DNA of 64,000 bases, from contig CAZBYL010000001.1 in assembly GCA_964496275.1 (NCBI GenBank), positions 1-64,000 on the forward strand, read 5' to 3'. Each line of letters starts with the position of its first letter. Positions within the stretch are counted from its first letter, which is position 1. The translations under genes and the position numbers were made by a program. A model generated the notes under the pieces. It was given only the letters and a program-made list of their open reading frames with translations. It was not told the DNA's origin and ran no database searches. Of this stretch, positions 16,597-25,595 are shown in pieces. This stretch comes from CAZBYL01 sp964496275 (lineage in GTDB: Bacteria > Synergistota > Synergistia > Synergistales > Synergistaceae).

Positions 16597-16884
16597 ATGG
16601 ATATGGATAATTCAACTCCGAGCGGTATCAATGCATTCACAGACGTAAAAGTTATAAAACTTACGGTTGTGCCTAAAGATATTTATGACATAAGCTGGTT
16701 TATTGATGCATGTGAGGGGATAGGATTTCTGCAGACAGATGATGCCAAACTTGGTAAGGTGAGTGTATTTACACCATTATCACAATTACAGGACATGAAA
16801 GAGCTGATCGAAGGACTTAAGTCAGATGGTCTGGATATCATGATAGAGGATGAATTTTATTATGGGAGAAATGACAATGAATAA
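16597..16884 (+). CDS. DUF4911-like small protein
   Basis: 95 residues. The body (VIKLTVVPKDIYDISWFIDA, then EGIGFLQTDD, then VSVFTPLSQLQDMKEL) resembles the DUF4911 family: a small cytoplasmic alpha/beta protein of unknown function. A GTG one codon earlier is an alternative start; GAGGT lies about 10 bases before. Overlaps the tldD-like gene by 8 bases and is translated with it. Confidence 0.65.
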   Translation: MDMDNSTPSGINAFTDVKVIKLTVVPKDIYDISWFIDACEGIGFLQTDDAKLGKVSVFTPLSQLQDMKELIEGLKSDGLDIMIEDEFYYGRNDNE

Positions 16885-18244
16885 CGATATATTGAAAATA
16901 CAGAGCAGAATAGATGATGTACTGTCAGGAGGTGCAAATTATTCTGATGTTTTCATACAAAGCGGGGTGGGACATTCCGCGCATTATGAGGACGGCAGAA
17001 TCGAGGAGCTCTCATCCTCCACAGCGGACGGGTGCGGCGTGCGTATTATTGTAGGCGACAAGACGTACTATTCTCATACGCCCGGAGCAGCCTTGGATAA
17101 CATTTCTTCCGCTTTTGCCATGGCTGCCGAGTCTGCGCTGGATAAAAAACTGCCGTGCGATCACGGCGTTAAGGAGCCTCTGCTTGCGGTTGCAGGCAGA
17201 GGAGTGCAGCCTGACATAGAATTTCTGCAAGAACTTGATAACACCATAAGAAAATCCTCCCCTTTTGTTCGCCAGGTCGCATTCCGATACAGCATTTCAC
17301 AGCGCAATGTCATGGTGATTTCGCCAAACGGAAGAACCGCAGAGGACAAAAGAAATTATTGCAGTTTCGCGGCACAGGTAATAACCGAAAAAAACGGTGT
17401 TCTTCAGACCGGTTCCGAGCGCAGATGCAAAGCGGTTCTTCCGTCTGATTTTTGGGCGGGCAGCAGTCCTGCTGAGGTTGCCATGTCCGCATTGGACAGG
17501 GCTTTATTGATGCTGGATGCAAAACCGTGCCCCGCCGGGAAGATGAAAGTTCTTCTTGCCGGAGAGGCCGGAGGTACTATCGTTCATGAAGCGTGCGGAC
17601 ATGGCCTTGAGGCAGACATAGTGGATAAAGACTATTCTGTTTACAGAGATAAAATAGGTATGAAGGTTGCAGGAGAGATCATTACGATGGTAGACGATCC
17701 AACTATACCGGGTCTTTACGGATCTTATAGCTTTGACGATGAAGGCACTCCTGCGTCAAGAAATATACTTATAGAGAACGGTGTTTTAAAGAAGTATATG
17801 ACAGATGTTTCTTCATCCCGTATGTCCGGTCTCGCGCTTACGGGCAACGGACGCAGGGAATCCTACCGAAATATACCTGTTCCGCGCATGAGCAACACGT
17901 TTTTGCTGCCCGGCACGTCGTCTTTTGACGACATGCTTTCACGTGCCGGCAACGGACTCTATGTAAAGAAGATGGGCGGCGGAGAGGTTAATCCTACATC
18001 GGGGGATTTTGTTTTCTATGTCTCCGAAGCATACCTTATTAAGGATGGGAAAATATGCGAACCTGTCCGAGGTGCAACACTCACAGGCAATGGCCCCGAT
18101 GCTTTGAGCAATATACTTGAACTCGGAAATAATCTTATTATGGAGCCCGGAGTCTGCGGCAAATCCGGACAGGGGGTTCCTGTTACGGATGGGCAGCCTT
18201 CCATGCTTATAGACGGTTTGACTGTCGGAGGAAGCGAAGCGTAG
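16877..18244 (+). CDS. tldD: TldD/PmbA-family metalloprotease
   Basis: 455 residues from ATG 16877, 8 bases after GGGAG; an ATG at 16871 is only two bases from that site. Seen: the zinc-binding HEACGHGLEAD near residue 236, and the GGGEVNPTSGDFVF block near 370. In E. coli TldD works with TldE to trim peptides such as microcin B17 precursor and CcdA. No TldE-like partner lies nearby, so it may act alone or with a distant partner. Cytoplasmic. One base separates its stop from the ftsK start. Confidence 0.9.
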   Translation: MNNDILKIQSRIDDVLSGGANYSDVFIQSGVGHSAHYEDGRIEELSSSTADGCGVRIIVGDKTYYSHTPGAALDNISSAFAMAAESALDKKLPCDHGVKEPLLAVAGRGVQPDIEFLQELDNTIRKSSPFVRQVAFRYSISQRNVMVISPNGRTAEDKRNYCSFAAQVITEKNGVLQTGSERRCKAVLPSDFWAGSSPAEVAMSALDRALLMLDAKPCPAGKMKVLLAGEAGGTIVHEACGHGLEADIVDKDYSVYRDKIGMKVAGEIITMVDDPTIPGLYGSYSFDDEGTPASRNILIENGVLKKYMTDVSSSRMSGLALTGNGRRESYRNIPVPRMSNTFLLPGTSSFDDMLSRAGNGLYVKKMGGGEVNPTSGDFVFYVSEAYLIKDGKICEPVRGATLTGNGPDALSNILELGNNLIMEPGVCGKSGQGVPVTDGQPSMLIDGLTVGGSEA

Positions 18245-18245
18245 T

Positions 18246-20495
18246 ATGCTGTTCAAGAGTTCAACAAAAAAAACGATAAATACAAAACAGCAGAAGACAC
18301 CATTTTTGAGCGGGAACAAGAGAATTGCGGTGTTACTGTTTTTTATTTTCATTGTGATTTTTTGTATAGCATCGCTGTATACCTCATGGACCGGATCTGT
18401 TGGGGAACAGGTAGCGTCATTTTTGCTGGGCAGAGTGGGCGGAGCCGTTGTTATCTTGTTGATGTTTCTGCTCTACATATCACTCTCTAAGCTTTTCTCA
18501 ATGCCTATACCCAATCTTTTCAGGCAGTTTGCAGGTACGGCCATACTATTTACGCTTGCTTCTATGCTTTTGGGATTTAACATTATTACAGGCACACCGG
18601 AAAGCAGTGTGCCAGGATGGCTGTTTCCGGGGACTTTAGGGCTTACAATTTCAGGTAAAGTGTTCAGCTCGGTAGGAGCGCTCGGAGCCTTCCTTATCGG
18701 AGTTGTTTCTCTGTATGTTTCTCTTGTACTTTATAAAATACCGATAAAATTGGGTATAAAACTGCCCAAAATTTTTTCTGCGCAGTTCTCGCTCAAAAAA
18801 GATACCCCGGATAAATCTACAAGTGTTCCCATAATAGCAGAATCTTCCGAGTCTGAAGAACCTGCCATGAATGATATGGATGAGCCGGACGCACCCAATA
18901 TAGCTGAGTTTGACGGTGATGACTATTTTGGTGATTCTGAGCGAACCGAAGCGGATAATCCGAATTTCTCTTTATCCGCCCAAGCACCGTCCTCACCCGT
19001 AGAAGAAGCAAAGATACAAGACCCATCCTTTGACCTGAGCGAATCCGATACATCAGGAATTTCTCAGGGGATCTTTCCTCCGCCTATAGAGATTTTTGGA
19101 AGGGAAGAGAGTCATGAGGGTGAAATCACGGAAGAAAAGGCGCGCCCTCTCGGCCTCAAAATCATAACCTCTCTTGAGCAGTTTAACATTGAGGCAAATC
19201 TTGCCGAAATACTTGTTGGACCAACCGTTATTCAGTTTAGGATACAGCTTGCGCCTGGCATAAAGGTAAATAAAGTTGCCGCGCTTGCAAATGATATTGC
19301 TCTTGCTATGGCCGTACCTAGCTTGAGGATAGAAGCTCCTATTCCGGGTAAACCTTACGTGGGAATAGAAATTCCCAATCCCAAAAGAAGAGGCATTCCG
19401 CTCAGAACCGTCGTTGCAGGAGAGACATATCAGAATACGCAACTGTCGCTTCCTTTGCCTTTTGGTGTCGCAGTGAACGGAGAATCCGTTATAGTCGGTC
19501 TTGAAGAACTGCCTCACCTTCTTGTTGCAGGAACAACAGGTTCAGGTAAAAGTGTTTTTGTCAATGCCTGCATTGTGGGGCTTTGCTCTATGCGCACGCC
19601 GCAAGAGCTTCGGATGGTGCTTGTAGACCCCAAGCGGGTTGAAATGGCGATATATGAAAATCTTCCGCACCTTTTAACCCCTCCCGTAACTGATGCAAAG
19701 AAAGCCGTACATGTACTTGCTTGGGCGATCAGGGAAATGGAGAAAAGGTACACTACTTTTGCGAGAGCCAGGGTCAGAAACTTGGAAGGATTCAATGAGA
19801 AAGTTATCCCTAAAGACAAACTTCCTCACATCGTTATTGTTGTCGATGAGCTTGCCGACCTTATGATGACCGCTCCCAAAGAAGTTGAGGAGTATATATG
19901 CCGGCTTGCACAGATGGCTCGAGCAACCGGCATACACCTGATGCTCGCCACGCAAAGGCCTTCCGTGAATGTAATTACAGGTCTTATTAAGGCTAATATA
20001 CCTGCAAGAGTCGCTTTTACCTTGCCCAGCAACGCTGATTCACGCACAATAATAGACTGTGCCGGAGCCGAAAAATTATTGGGAAAGGGTGATATGCTGT
20101 TTCTGTCAACAAAACATCCCAAGCCGATACGCATTCAGTCTCCATGGATAGATGAGGCTGTCTTGGGCGAGTGGCTTAAGTATCTGTCAAACCTTTTCGG
20201 AGCGCCGGATTTTATCGAAATCGACGCACAGGGGCCTCAGAACGGAAACTCAGATTCAGCCGTATATGATGATGACATGCTTGAAGACGCCATTGATTCT
20301 GTGATGTCCACCGGCATAGCTTCGGCAAGCGGGCTTCAGAGGCGTTTGAGAGTAGGTTTTTCACGAGCGTCAAGGCTGATTGATATGATGGAGCAGCTTG
20401 GCATAGTGGGACCTTCCGATGGTGCGAGACCCAGAGAGATTCTTGTTGACGAAGATGAGGCGCAGGAGATATTAAGCAGCGCCAGAGGAAACTAG
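18246..20495 (+). CDS. ftsK: DNA translocase FtsK/SpoIIIE
   Basis: Septum-anchored ATPase that pumps chromosome termini into daughter cells. 749 residues. Four to five N-terminal membrane helices (about 25-175), an acidic linker (about 190-295), then the motor: ELPHLLVAGTTGSGKS with Walker A near 430, the VDPKRVEM block, Walker B IVIVVDELADLMM, and QMARATGIHLMLATQRPSV. The C-terminal winged-helix gamma domain (SGLQRRLRVGFSRASRLIDM) that reads KOPS-type polarity sites is present. Last gene of its unit; rpmB converges on it. Confidence 0.95.
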   Translation: MLFKSSTKKTINTKQQKTPFLSGNKRIAVLLFFIFIVIFCIASLYTSWTGSVGEQVASFLLGRVGGAVVILLMFLLYISLSKLFSMPIPNLFRQFAGTAILFTLASMLLGFNIITGTPESSVPGWLFPGTLGLTISGKVFSSVGALGAFLIGVVSLYVSLVLYKIPIKLGIKLPKIFSAQFSLKKDTPDKSTSVPIIAESSESEEPAMNDMDEPDAPNIAEFDGDDYFGDSERTEADNPNFSLSAQAPSSPVEEAKIQDPSFDLSESDTSGISQGIFPPPIEIFGREESHEGEITEEKARPLGLKIITSLEQFNIEANLAEILVGPTVIQFRIQLAPGIKVNKVAALANDIALAMAVPSLRIEAPIPGKPYVGIEIPNPKRRGIPLRTVVAGETYQNTQLSLPLPFGVAVNGESVIVGLEELPHLLVAGTTGSGKSVFVNACIVGLCSMRTPQELRMVLVDPKRVEMAIYENLPHLLTPPVTDAKKAVHVLAWAIREMEKRYTTFARARVRNLEGFNEKVIPKDKLPHIVIVVDELADLMMTAPKEVEEYICRLAQMARATGIHLMLATQRPSVNVITGLIKANIPARVAFTLPSNADSRTIIDCAGAEKLLGKGDMLFLSTKHPKPIRIQSPWIDEAVLGEWLKYLSNLFGAPDFIEIDAQGPQNGNSDSAVYDDDMLEDAIDSVMSTGIASASGLQRRLRVGFSRASRLIDMMEQLGIVGPSDGARPREILVDEDEAQEILSSARGN

Positions 20496-20544
20496 AATGT
20501 TTGGCGAGGCAGAAGACATGAAGTGTTCGTTTCGTGAAGCAGGC

Positions 20545-20575
20545 ATAAAAAAAGAGCCGTTGTTAAACGGCTCTC
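20545..20575 (-). terminator. Terminator of rpmB
   Basis: GAGCCGTT-TAAC-AACGGCTC on the minus strand followed by seven T. The stem overlaps the last codons of rpmB. Confidence 0.85.
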
Positions 20576-20757
20576 TGGACTTTACCGGAACGGAGGCACT
20601 TCGTACATATATGAAGTTTGCGAGTCTCTCCGCCGCCTACATCCACGCGCACACTCTGAATATTGATGAGCCAGCGACGTCTTGTATGGCGGTTTGAGTG
20701 GCTAACGGCGTTGCCTGTAGCCGGTCCGCGACCACAGCAATCACAGAACTTTGACAT
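20563..20757 (-). CDS. rpmB: 50S ribosomal protein bL28
   Basis: 64 residues, normal length. MSKFCDCCGRGPATGNAVSH and HICTKCLRSGKV carry two CxxC pairs, so this is the zinc-ribbon form of L28; SNRHTRRRW is the family core. The start follows a GGGGGG ribosome site. A single-gene unit with its own promoter and terminator, convergent with ftsK and divergent from xseB. Confidence 0.95.
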   Translation of the reverse strand: MSKFCDCCGRGPATGNAVSHSNRHTRRRWLINIQSVRVDVGGGETRKLHICTKCLRSGKVQRAV

Positions 20758-20799
20758 TTTGTTTCCCCCCTTGTTTACCTTGGAACAATCAACCTGTGC

Positions 20800-20829
20800 A
20801 TTGTATCACAGTATTGGAAAAAGTTGCAA
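20800..20829 (-). promoter_or_regulatory. Promoter of rpmB
   Basis: On the minus strand TTGCAA, 18 bases, TACAAT, with TG one base before the -10 (extended -10). Confidence 0.7.
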
Positions 20830-20852
20830 CTATCTATTACGGAGGTTTTTAC

Positions 20853-21050
20853 ATGAATTTTAGCGAAAAAATGTCGGAACTTGATGGAATCCTGAAGAAA
20901 TTGGAGGGAGATTCCGTGTCAATCGAAGATTCACTGGCAGAATTTGAACGGGGAATTTCTTTGGTACGAGAGTGCAGAACCTATCTTGAGGAGGCAAGAC
21001 AGAAGGTATCTATACTTACAGAGAGTGGCGTTGAGCCGTTTAATAAATAA
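20853..21050 (+). CDS. xseB: Exodeoxyribonuclease VII small subunit
   Basis: 65 residues from ATG 20853 after GGAGG. All-helical small subunit: FSEKMSELDGILKKLEGDSV then SLAEFERGISLVRECRTYL. It pairs with XseA to degrade single-stranded DNA; xseA is not in the window. Heads the run xseB-ispA-dxs-tlyA-nadK-recN, a common cluster. Confidence 0.92.
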   Translation: MNFSEKMSELDGILKKLEGDSVSIEDSLAEFERGISLVRECRTYLEEARQKVSILTESGVEPFNK

Positions 21051-21068
21051 CCTAAGGGGCGTGCGGTG

Positions 21069-21974
21069 ATGGACGAATTAAGAATAAAATCGGTAAAAGC
21101 TACAATGGAGCACTATCGTCAGATATTCGAAGATTATATGAATTCCACACGAGAAGATAGGAAAAAAGATGTTCATGATAAGCTATTTGAAGCAATGGAG
21201 TATTCTCTTGCCGCAGGAGGCAAACGCCTTCGCCCGATGTTGTGTCTGGCTGCTGCCGAACGGTGCGGATGTGCGGTTGAAGATGCCATGCCCCTTGCCC
21301 TGGGCATTGAGATGTTTCACACAGGTACACTGATACACGATGATTTGCCATGTATGGATAATGATGACATGCGCAGAGGCAAACCTTCCAACCACAAAAT
21401 GTTCGGCGAGACTATAGCGGTGCTGGCGGGAGACGCACTCATGTCCTATGCGGTTGAATATCCGCTGTGGAATACTAAAAATACAGATCCCGCGAAACTG
21501 CTGGGCGCGATAAAAATATTCAGCACGGCAATAGGACCTGACGGAGTATGCAGCGGCCAGGTGTTCGACATGGACTATGATGCGACCTGTGATATTCCGG
21601 GATATGTGCGTAAGATTGCCGCTCTCAAAACAGGAGCTCTGATAAAAGCTTCCATTGCATCCGGAGCTGCTCTCGGAACAGAGGACAAAAACGCACTTTC
21701 CTGTTATTCTGAATATGGTGCGCATTTAGGCTCTGCGTTTCAAATAGTGGACGATATACTGGATGTTACAAGTACGCCAGAAGAACTGGGGAAAACGCCG
21801 GGAAAAGATGCGGAACAGGGCAAGATTACGCATGTTACCGTGTACGGTCTCGAAACAGCGCGCAAAATGGCGAAAGAAGAGTCTGATATGGCAGTACAGG
21901 CGATTTCATCTATTCTGTCTAAGGATGATTTTCTTTGCAATCTTGCTGAGTATTTAGTATATAGGTCATACTGA
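21069..21974 (+). CDS. ispA: Short-chain polyprenyl (farnesyl/geranylgeranyl) diphosphate synthase
   Basis: Condenses isopentenyl diphosphate with allylic diphosphates to make the C15-C20 precursor of undecaprenyl carrier lipid and quinones. 301 residues. First Asp-rich motif DDLPCMDNDD near 90-99, second DDILD near 226; AAGGKRLRPML is the IPP-binding block. ATG 21069 or GTG 21066 are both possible after AAGGGG. Followed by dxs, so two steps of isoprenoid supply sit together. Confidence 0.92.
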   Translation: MDELRIKSVKATMEHYRQIFEDYMNSTREDRKKDVHDKLFEAMEYSLAAGGKRLRPMLCLAAAERCGCAVEDAMPLALGIEMFHTGTLIHDDLPCMDNDDMRRGKPSNHKMFGETIAVLAGDALMSYAVEYPLWNTKNTDPAKLLGAIKIFSTAIGPDGVCSGQVFDMDYDATCDIPGYVRKIAALKTGALIKASIASGAALGTEDKNALSCYSEYGAHLGSAFQIVDDILDVTSTPEELGKTPGKDAEQGKITHVTVYGLETARKMAKEESDMAVQAISSILSKDDFLCNLAEYLVYRSY

Positions 21975-22004
21975 TTTTCAAGAATAAGGCGTGGTGAGCA
22001 TCTT

Positions 22005-23876
22005 ATGGGATTGCTGGAGTCAATAAAAGGTTTTAAAGGGCTAAAAGCTCTTTCTGCGACTCAAATTGAGCTTTTATGTTCAGAAATCAGAGAGAAGATA
22101 ATTTCCGTCACATTAAAAAACGGAGGGCATCTTGCGTCTTCTCTTGGCTCCGTCGAGCTGACAGTTGCTCTGCTAAGAGCTTTTAACCCCGACAAGGACA
22201 AAATAATTTTTGATGTGGGACACCAGTCTTACGCATACAAAATACTGACAGGGCGTCTTGAGTCTTTCGTTACACTGAGAACAAAAGGCGGTATTGCGGG
22301 ATTTCCGAGAATGGACGAGAGCCCCTACGACTTCTTTACGACAGGGCACAGCAGCACATCTATTTCTGCAGCAATGGGTTATGCAAAAGCTCGCGACATT
22401 GCCCGCCAAGAGCATAACGTGATTGCTGTTATAGGCGACGGAGCTCTTCTCAACGGAGTTTCGTTTGAAGCATTAAACTGCATAGAAGCAGCGGGAACAA
22501 AAGTAATCATTATTCTAAATGACAACAAGATGTCAATTAATCCCAGAGTCGGAGGAATGGCAGGACACCTTGCGCGTTTGGCAGTAAATCCGGCATACAA
22601 AAAGGTCAAAGATTTTATAAAAGAGCAGTGCAAGACAATGAAGGGCGGAGAATCTATAGAATCATCCTTGGGGCGCATAAAATCAAAACTGAAATCATTG
22701 CTTTTGCCTACAAACATTTTTGAAGAGATGGATATAAGCTACTGGGGGCCTTTTGACGGGCACAACGTGATTGAAATGGAAGAAGTATTCAGACTGGCAA
22801 AAAATTATGACAAGTCGCTTGTGATACATGTTATAACCAAAAAAGGTAAAGGGTGCAGCGCCGCTGAGCAATATCCGTCATATTTTCACGGCGTATCTCC
22901 GAACAGCACACTCTCTATACCTGTTCCTTCCACTTCGGGAGCCAAGTCATGGAGCAGTGTCATGTCCGACTCTTTGGTAAAGCTTGCGGCGTCTGAGGAG
23001 AAGCTTGTAGTTTGCACTGCCGCTATGGCCGACGGCACAAAACTGAACAAGTTTGCCCGCATGTTCCCTGATAGATTCTTTGACGTAGGAATATCAGAAG
23101 AGCACCTGTTTATATACGCCGCCGGAATGGCCGCAGGTGGAATGAAGCCTGCGGTATGCATATATTCTACGTTTTTACAGCGTGCAATAGACATGATTGT
23201 GCATGATATATGTCTTCCAAAACTGCCCATCCTTATAGGTGTTGATAGAGCCGGCTTTGTGGGAGAAGACGGAGAGACCCATCACGGGCTCTTTGACATA
23301 GCTTGGTTAAAGGCTATTCCCAACATTATGATAGCAGCGCCGCGAGATATTATCGACATGGAGTTTTTTATCAAAAAGTGGAATGAACTTAACATTCCGC
23401 TTGCCGTCCGATATCCCAGAGGCAGTGCTCCTGCATCAATATCGGCGTCTCAAGCAGCCAGAGTTCCCGCCGAATGGGGAAAATCTGAAATTCTGTGGCT
23501 TGGAACCGACATACTGCTTATAGGAGTCGGATCTACAGTAGAGCTTATGCTTGATACGTATAGAAAAATATCAGCGGAAACAGGCAGATATGTTTCTGTC
23601 GTTGACCTCCGCTTTATAAAGCCCATAGATTTTGCGGGACTTGACCCTCTGCTTTCTTCTCACAAACTTGTGGTAACAGCGGAAGAGGCATCTGTTTCAG
23701 GAGGGGTGGGGGAGGCTGTCGCGGCACATGCCGTTGCAATGGGCTTTGCATGTAAAGTTGTATCACTTGGTGCTCCCGACCAATTCGTTTCACATGCCTC
23801 AAGACCTGAACAATGGAAAGAATGCGGGCTGACGATAGAAAATATAATAAGGATTTGTGATTTTAATGAGACCTAA
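22005..23876 (+). CDS. dxs: 1-deoxy-D-xylulose-5-phosphate synthase
   Basis: Thiamine-diphosphate enzyme for the first step of the MEP isoprenoid pathway (pyruvate plus glyceraldehyde 3-phosphate). 623 residues, full length. Seen: FDVGHQSYAYKILTGR, TTGHSSTSISAAMGYA, the GDGALLNGVSFEALN thiamine-diphosphate motif, and the transketolase-type middle domain with GVDRAGFVGEDGETHHG. The 3' end overlaps the tlyA start region. Confidence 0.96.
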   Translation: MGLLESIKGFKGLKALSATQIELLCSEIREKIISVTLKNGGHLASSLGSVELTVALLRAFNPDKDKIIFDVGHQSYAYKILTGRLESFVTLRTKGGIAGFPRMDESPYDFFTTGHSSTSISAAMGYAKARDIARQEHNVIAVIGDGALLNGVSFEALNCIEAAGTKVIIILNDNKMSINPRVGGMAGHLARLAVNPAYKKVKDFIKEQCKTMKGGESIESSLGRIKSKLKSLLLPTNIFEEMDISYWGPFDGHNVIEMEEVFRLAKNYDKSLVIHVITKKGKGCSAAEQYPSYFHGVSPNSTLSIPVPSTSGAKSWSSVMSDSLVKLAASEEKLVVCTAAMADGTKLNKFARMFPDRFFDVGISEEHLFIYAAGMAAGGMKPAVCIYSTFLQRAIDMIVHDICLPKLPILIGVDRAGFVGEDGETHHGLFDIAWLKAIPNIMIAAPRDIIDMEFFIKKWNELNIPLAVRYPRGSAPASISASQAARVPAEWGKSEILWLGTDILLIGVGSTVELMLDTYRKISAETGRYVSVVDLRFIKPIDFAGLDPLLSSHKLVVTAEEASVSGGVGEAVAAHAVAMGFACKVVSLGAPDQFVSHASRPEQWKECGLTIENIIRICDFNET

Positions 23877-24708
23877 ATTTATTCGTCTGGACAAACTTCT
23901 TGTGGACAGAAAACTTGTGGAATCCAGAACATTGGCACAGGAATATATAACCGGCGGCAGAGTAACCGTGGAAGGCAATCTCGTACAAAAACCGGCATCG
24001 CAAGTCTCACCGGATGTGTCCGTAAAGATAGACGTTCCTGAAAAATTATGGGTGAGCCGCGGTGCGCACAAACTCATCAAGGCAATCAGCTTCTTTGGCT
24101 TGGAAATTTCGGGGAAGACCTGTGTTGATATAGGGGCCTCCACAGGCGGTTTTACTGATGTATTGCTGCATAACGGAGCAAAGATAGTATATGCGGTTGA
24201 TGTAGGCTACGGACAACTTGCCTGGAAATTGAGGAACGATAATCGAGTCGTAGTCATGGAACGTACTAACGCGAGATTCTTGACTGCGGATATGTTAAAT
24301 GACAAAAAAGCGGATATAATTGTCTCCGATGCGTCCTTTATATCACTTAAGCTGCTGTTGCCTGCGCTGCAGGCATTGCTGGCTGAGCGCGGACTTATGG
24401 CGGTGCTGGTTAAACCTCAGTTTGAAGTGGGGCGAGAGAGAGTAGGAAACGGTGTTGTAACAAACCCAAACCTTCACTTAGATGTTCTTAATGACTTAGC
24501 CGAATTTATAAAGAGAGAAACGACACTGGCTCTTATAGATGTTACTTTTTCTCCTATAAGGGGTCCGGAGGGGAATATTGAATTTTTATTTCTATTGGGA
24601 TCAAGGGCAGATCCAACAATTCAGCCAAAAGCTCTGGACTTTGCGGCGGTTGTGGAGGAAGCGCATGAGTGTACAAAATCATCAGAACATGAAGACAGGA
24701 CGATGTGA
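23866..24708 (+). CDS. tlyA: TlyA-family rRNA 2'-O-methyltransferase
   Basis: 280 residues from ATG 23866; a GTG at 23857 is a weaker option. N-terminal S4 RNA-binding domain (RLDKLLVDRKLVESRTLAQE), then an FtsJ-type methyltransferase with the SAM-binding VDIGASTGGFTDVLL near residue 90 and SDASFISLKLL. The family methylates 2'-OH of cytidines in 16S and 23S rRNA; some members have been called hemolysins. Overlaps the dxs end by 11 bases and ends 1 base before nadK. Confidence 0.92.
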   Translation: MRPKFIRLDKLLVDRKLVESRTLAQEYITGGRVTVEGNLVQKPASQVSPDVSVKIDVPEKLWVSRGAHKLIKAISFFGLEISGKTCVDIGASTGGFTDVLLHNGAKIVYAVDVGYGQLAWKLRNDNRVVVMERTNARFLTADMLNDKKADIIVSDASFISLKLLLPALQALLAERGLMAVLVKPQFEVGRERVGNGVVTNPNLHLDVLNDLAEFIKRETTLALIDVTFSPIRGPEGNIEFLFLLGSRADPTIQPKALDFAAVVEEAHECTKSSEHEDRTM

Positions 24709-24709
24709 T

Positions 24710-25594
24710 ATGCAAATAAACAACAATGTGGGATTGCTCTTTAATACACAAAAACAACCTGCAATACTGATGGCTCAGAAACTTTTGCACTGGGGCAGGG
24801 AAAATAACATAAACTTTATGTTGCCGCCTCATGAAGCCGCGGTCATCAGTGTTCCCGAAACGTCTGATATAGAGTGGAAAAATACGGTTTCATTTGCGGT
24901 AATTTTGGGCGGTGACGGAACATTTTTACGCGCGGCAAGGTACACTTTCGGGTATAAGATTCCGCTCTACGGAATCAACCTCGGGAGACTCGGGTTCTTG
25001 GCGACAGGATCACCCAACTCTGCTGTTGATGATATAAAAACAATTCTCGCTAAAAATTTTGTGCTGCAAAAGAGAAACCTTCTCAAAGGGCATGTATGGC
25101 GCGGAGACAGAATTGTTTACGAGTTGCACGCACTGAATGACTTGGTTATCTCAAAGGGAAACATTGCAAGAGTTATTGACCTGGAGGTTCGTGTCGGCGA
25201 TGAGATCATGTCGTTCTTTCTTGCTGACGGACTTATACTATCAACACCCACAGGTTCTACGGCGTATGCGCTCTCTGCCGGCGGCCCAATTGTTCCGCCG
25301 CATGTGCCTTGTATGCTTGTCGCTCCTATTTGCGCGCATACTCTGTATGCAAGGCCGGTAGTGCTAGGCGCCGATGACGTTGCCGTTATAGCTCCCAAAG
25401 GTAACATGAGAAACCTTATGCTTACACAGGACGGACAGTTGGGTTATGAGCTGCTGCCGGACGACCGTCTGGAAGTAATGCTTGACCCTGATATCAATGT
25501 AAGCACAATAGAACTGAAAGGCAGAAGCTACTATGACCTGCTGAGAGAAAAACTGCGTTGGGGCTTTAACGGAATAACAGACGGAGGAGATTAA
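24710..25594 (+). CDS. nadK: NAD kinase
   Basis: Makes NADP from NAD. 294 residues from ATG 24710, 9 bases after AGGA; an in-frame ATG at 24689 lacks a site. Seen: LGGDGTFLRAAR, GINLGRLGFLATG, LNDLVISKGN, and TPTGSTAYALSAGGPI. Between tlyA and recN, the usual place. Confidence 0.95.
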   Translation: MQINNNVGLLFNTQKQPAILMAQKLLHWGRENNINFMLPPHEAAVISVPETSDIEWKNTVSFAVILGGDGTFLRAARYTFGYKIPLYGINLGRLGFLATGSPNSAVDDIKTILAKNFVLQKRNLLKGHVWRGDRIVYELHALNDLVISKGNIARVIDLEVRVGDEIMSFFLADGLILSTPTGSTAYALSAGGPIVPPHVPCMLVAPICAHTLYARPVVLGADDVAVIAPKGNMRNLMLTQDGQLGYELLPDDRLEVMLDPDINVSTIELKGRSYYDLLREKLRWGFNGITDGGD

Positions 25595-25595
25595 G

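Noticed and set aside
20497..20697. Plus-strand frame after ftsK
   Set aside because: It is the complement of rpmB on the minus strand, which has a promoter, ribosome site, terminator and family match.
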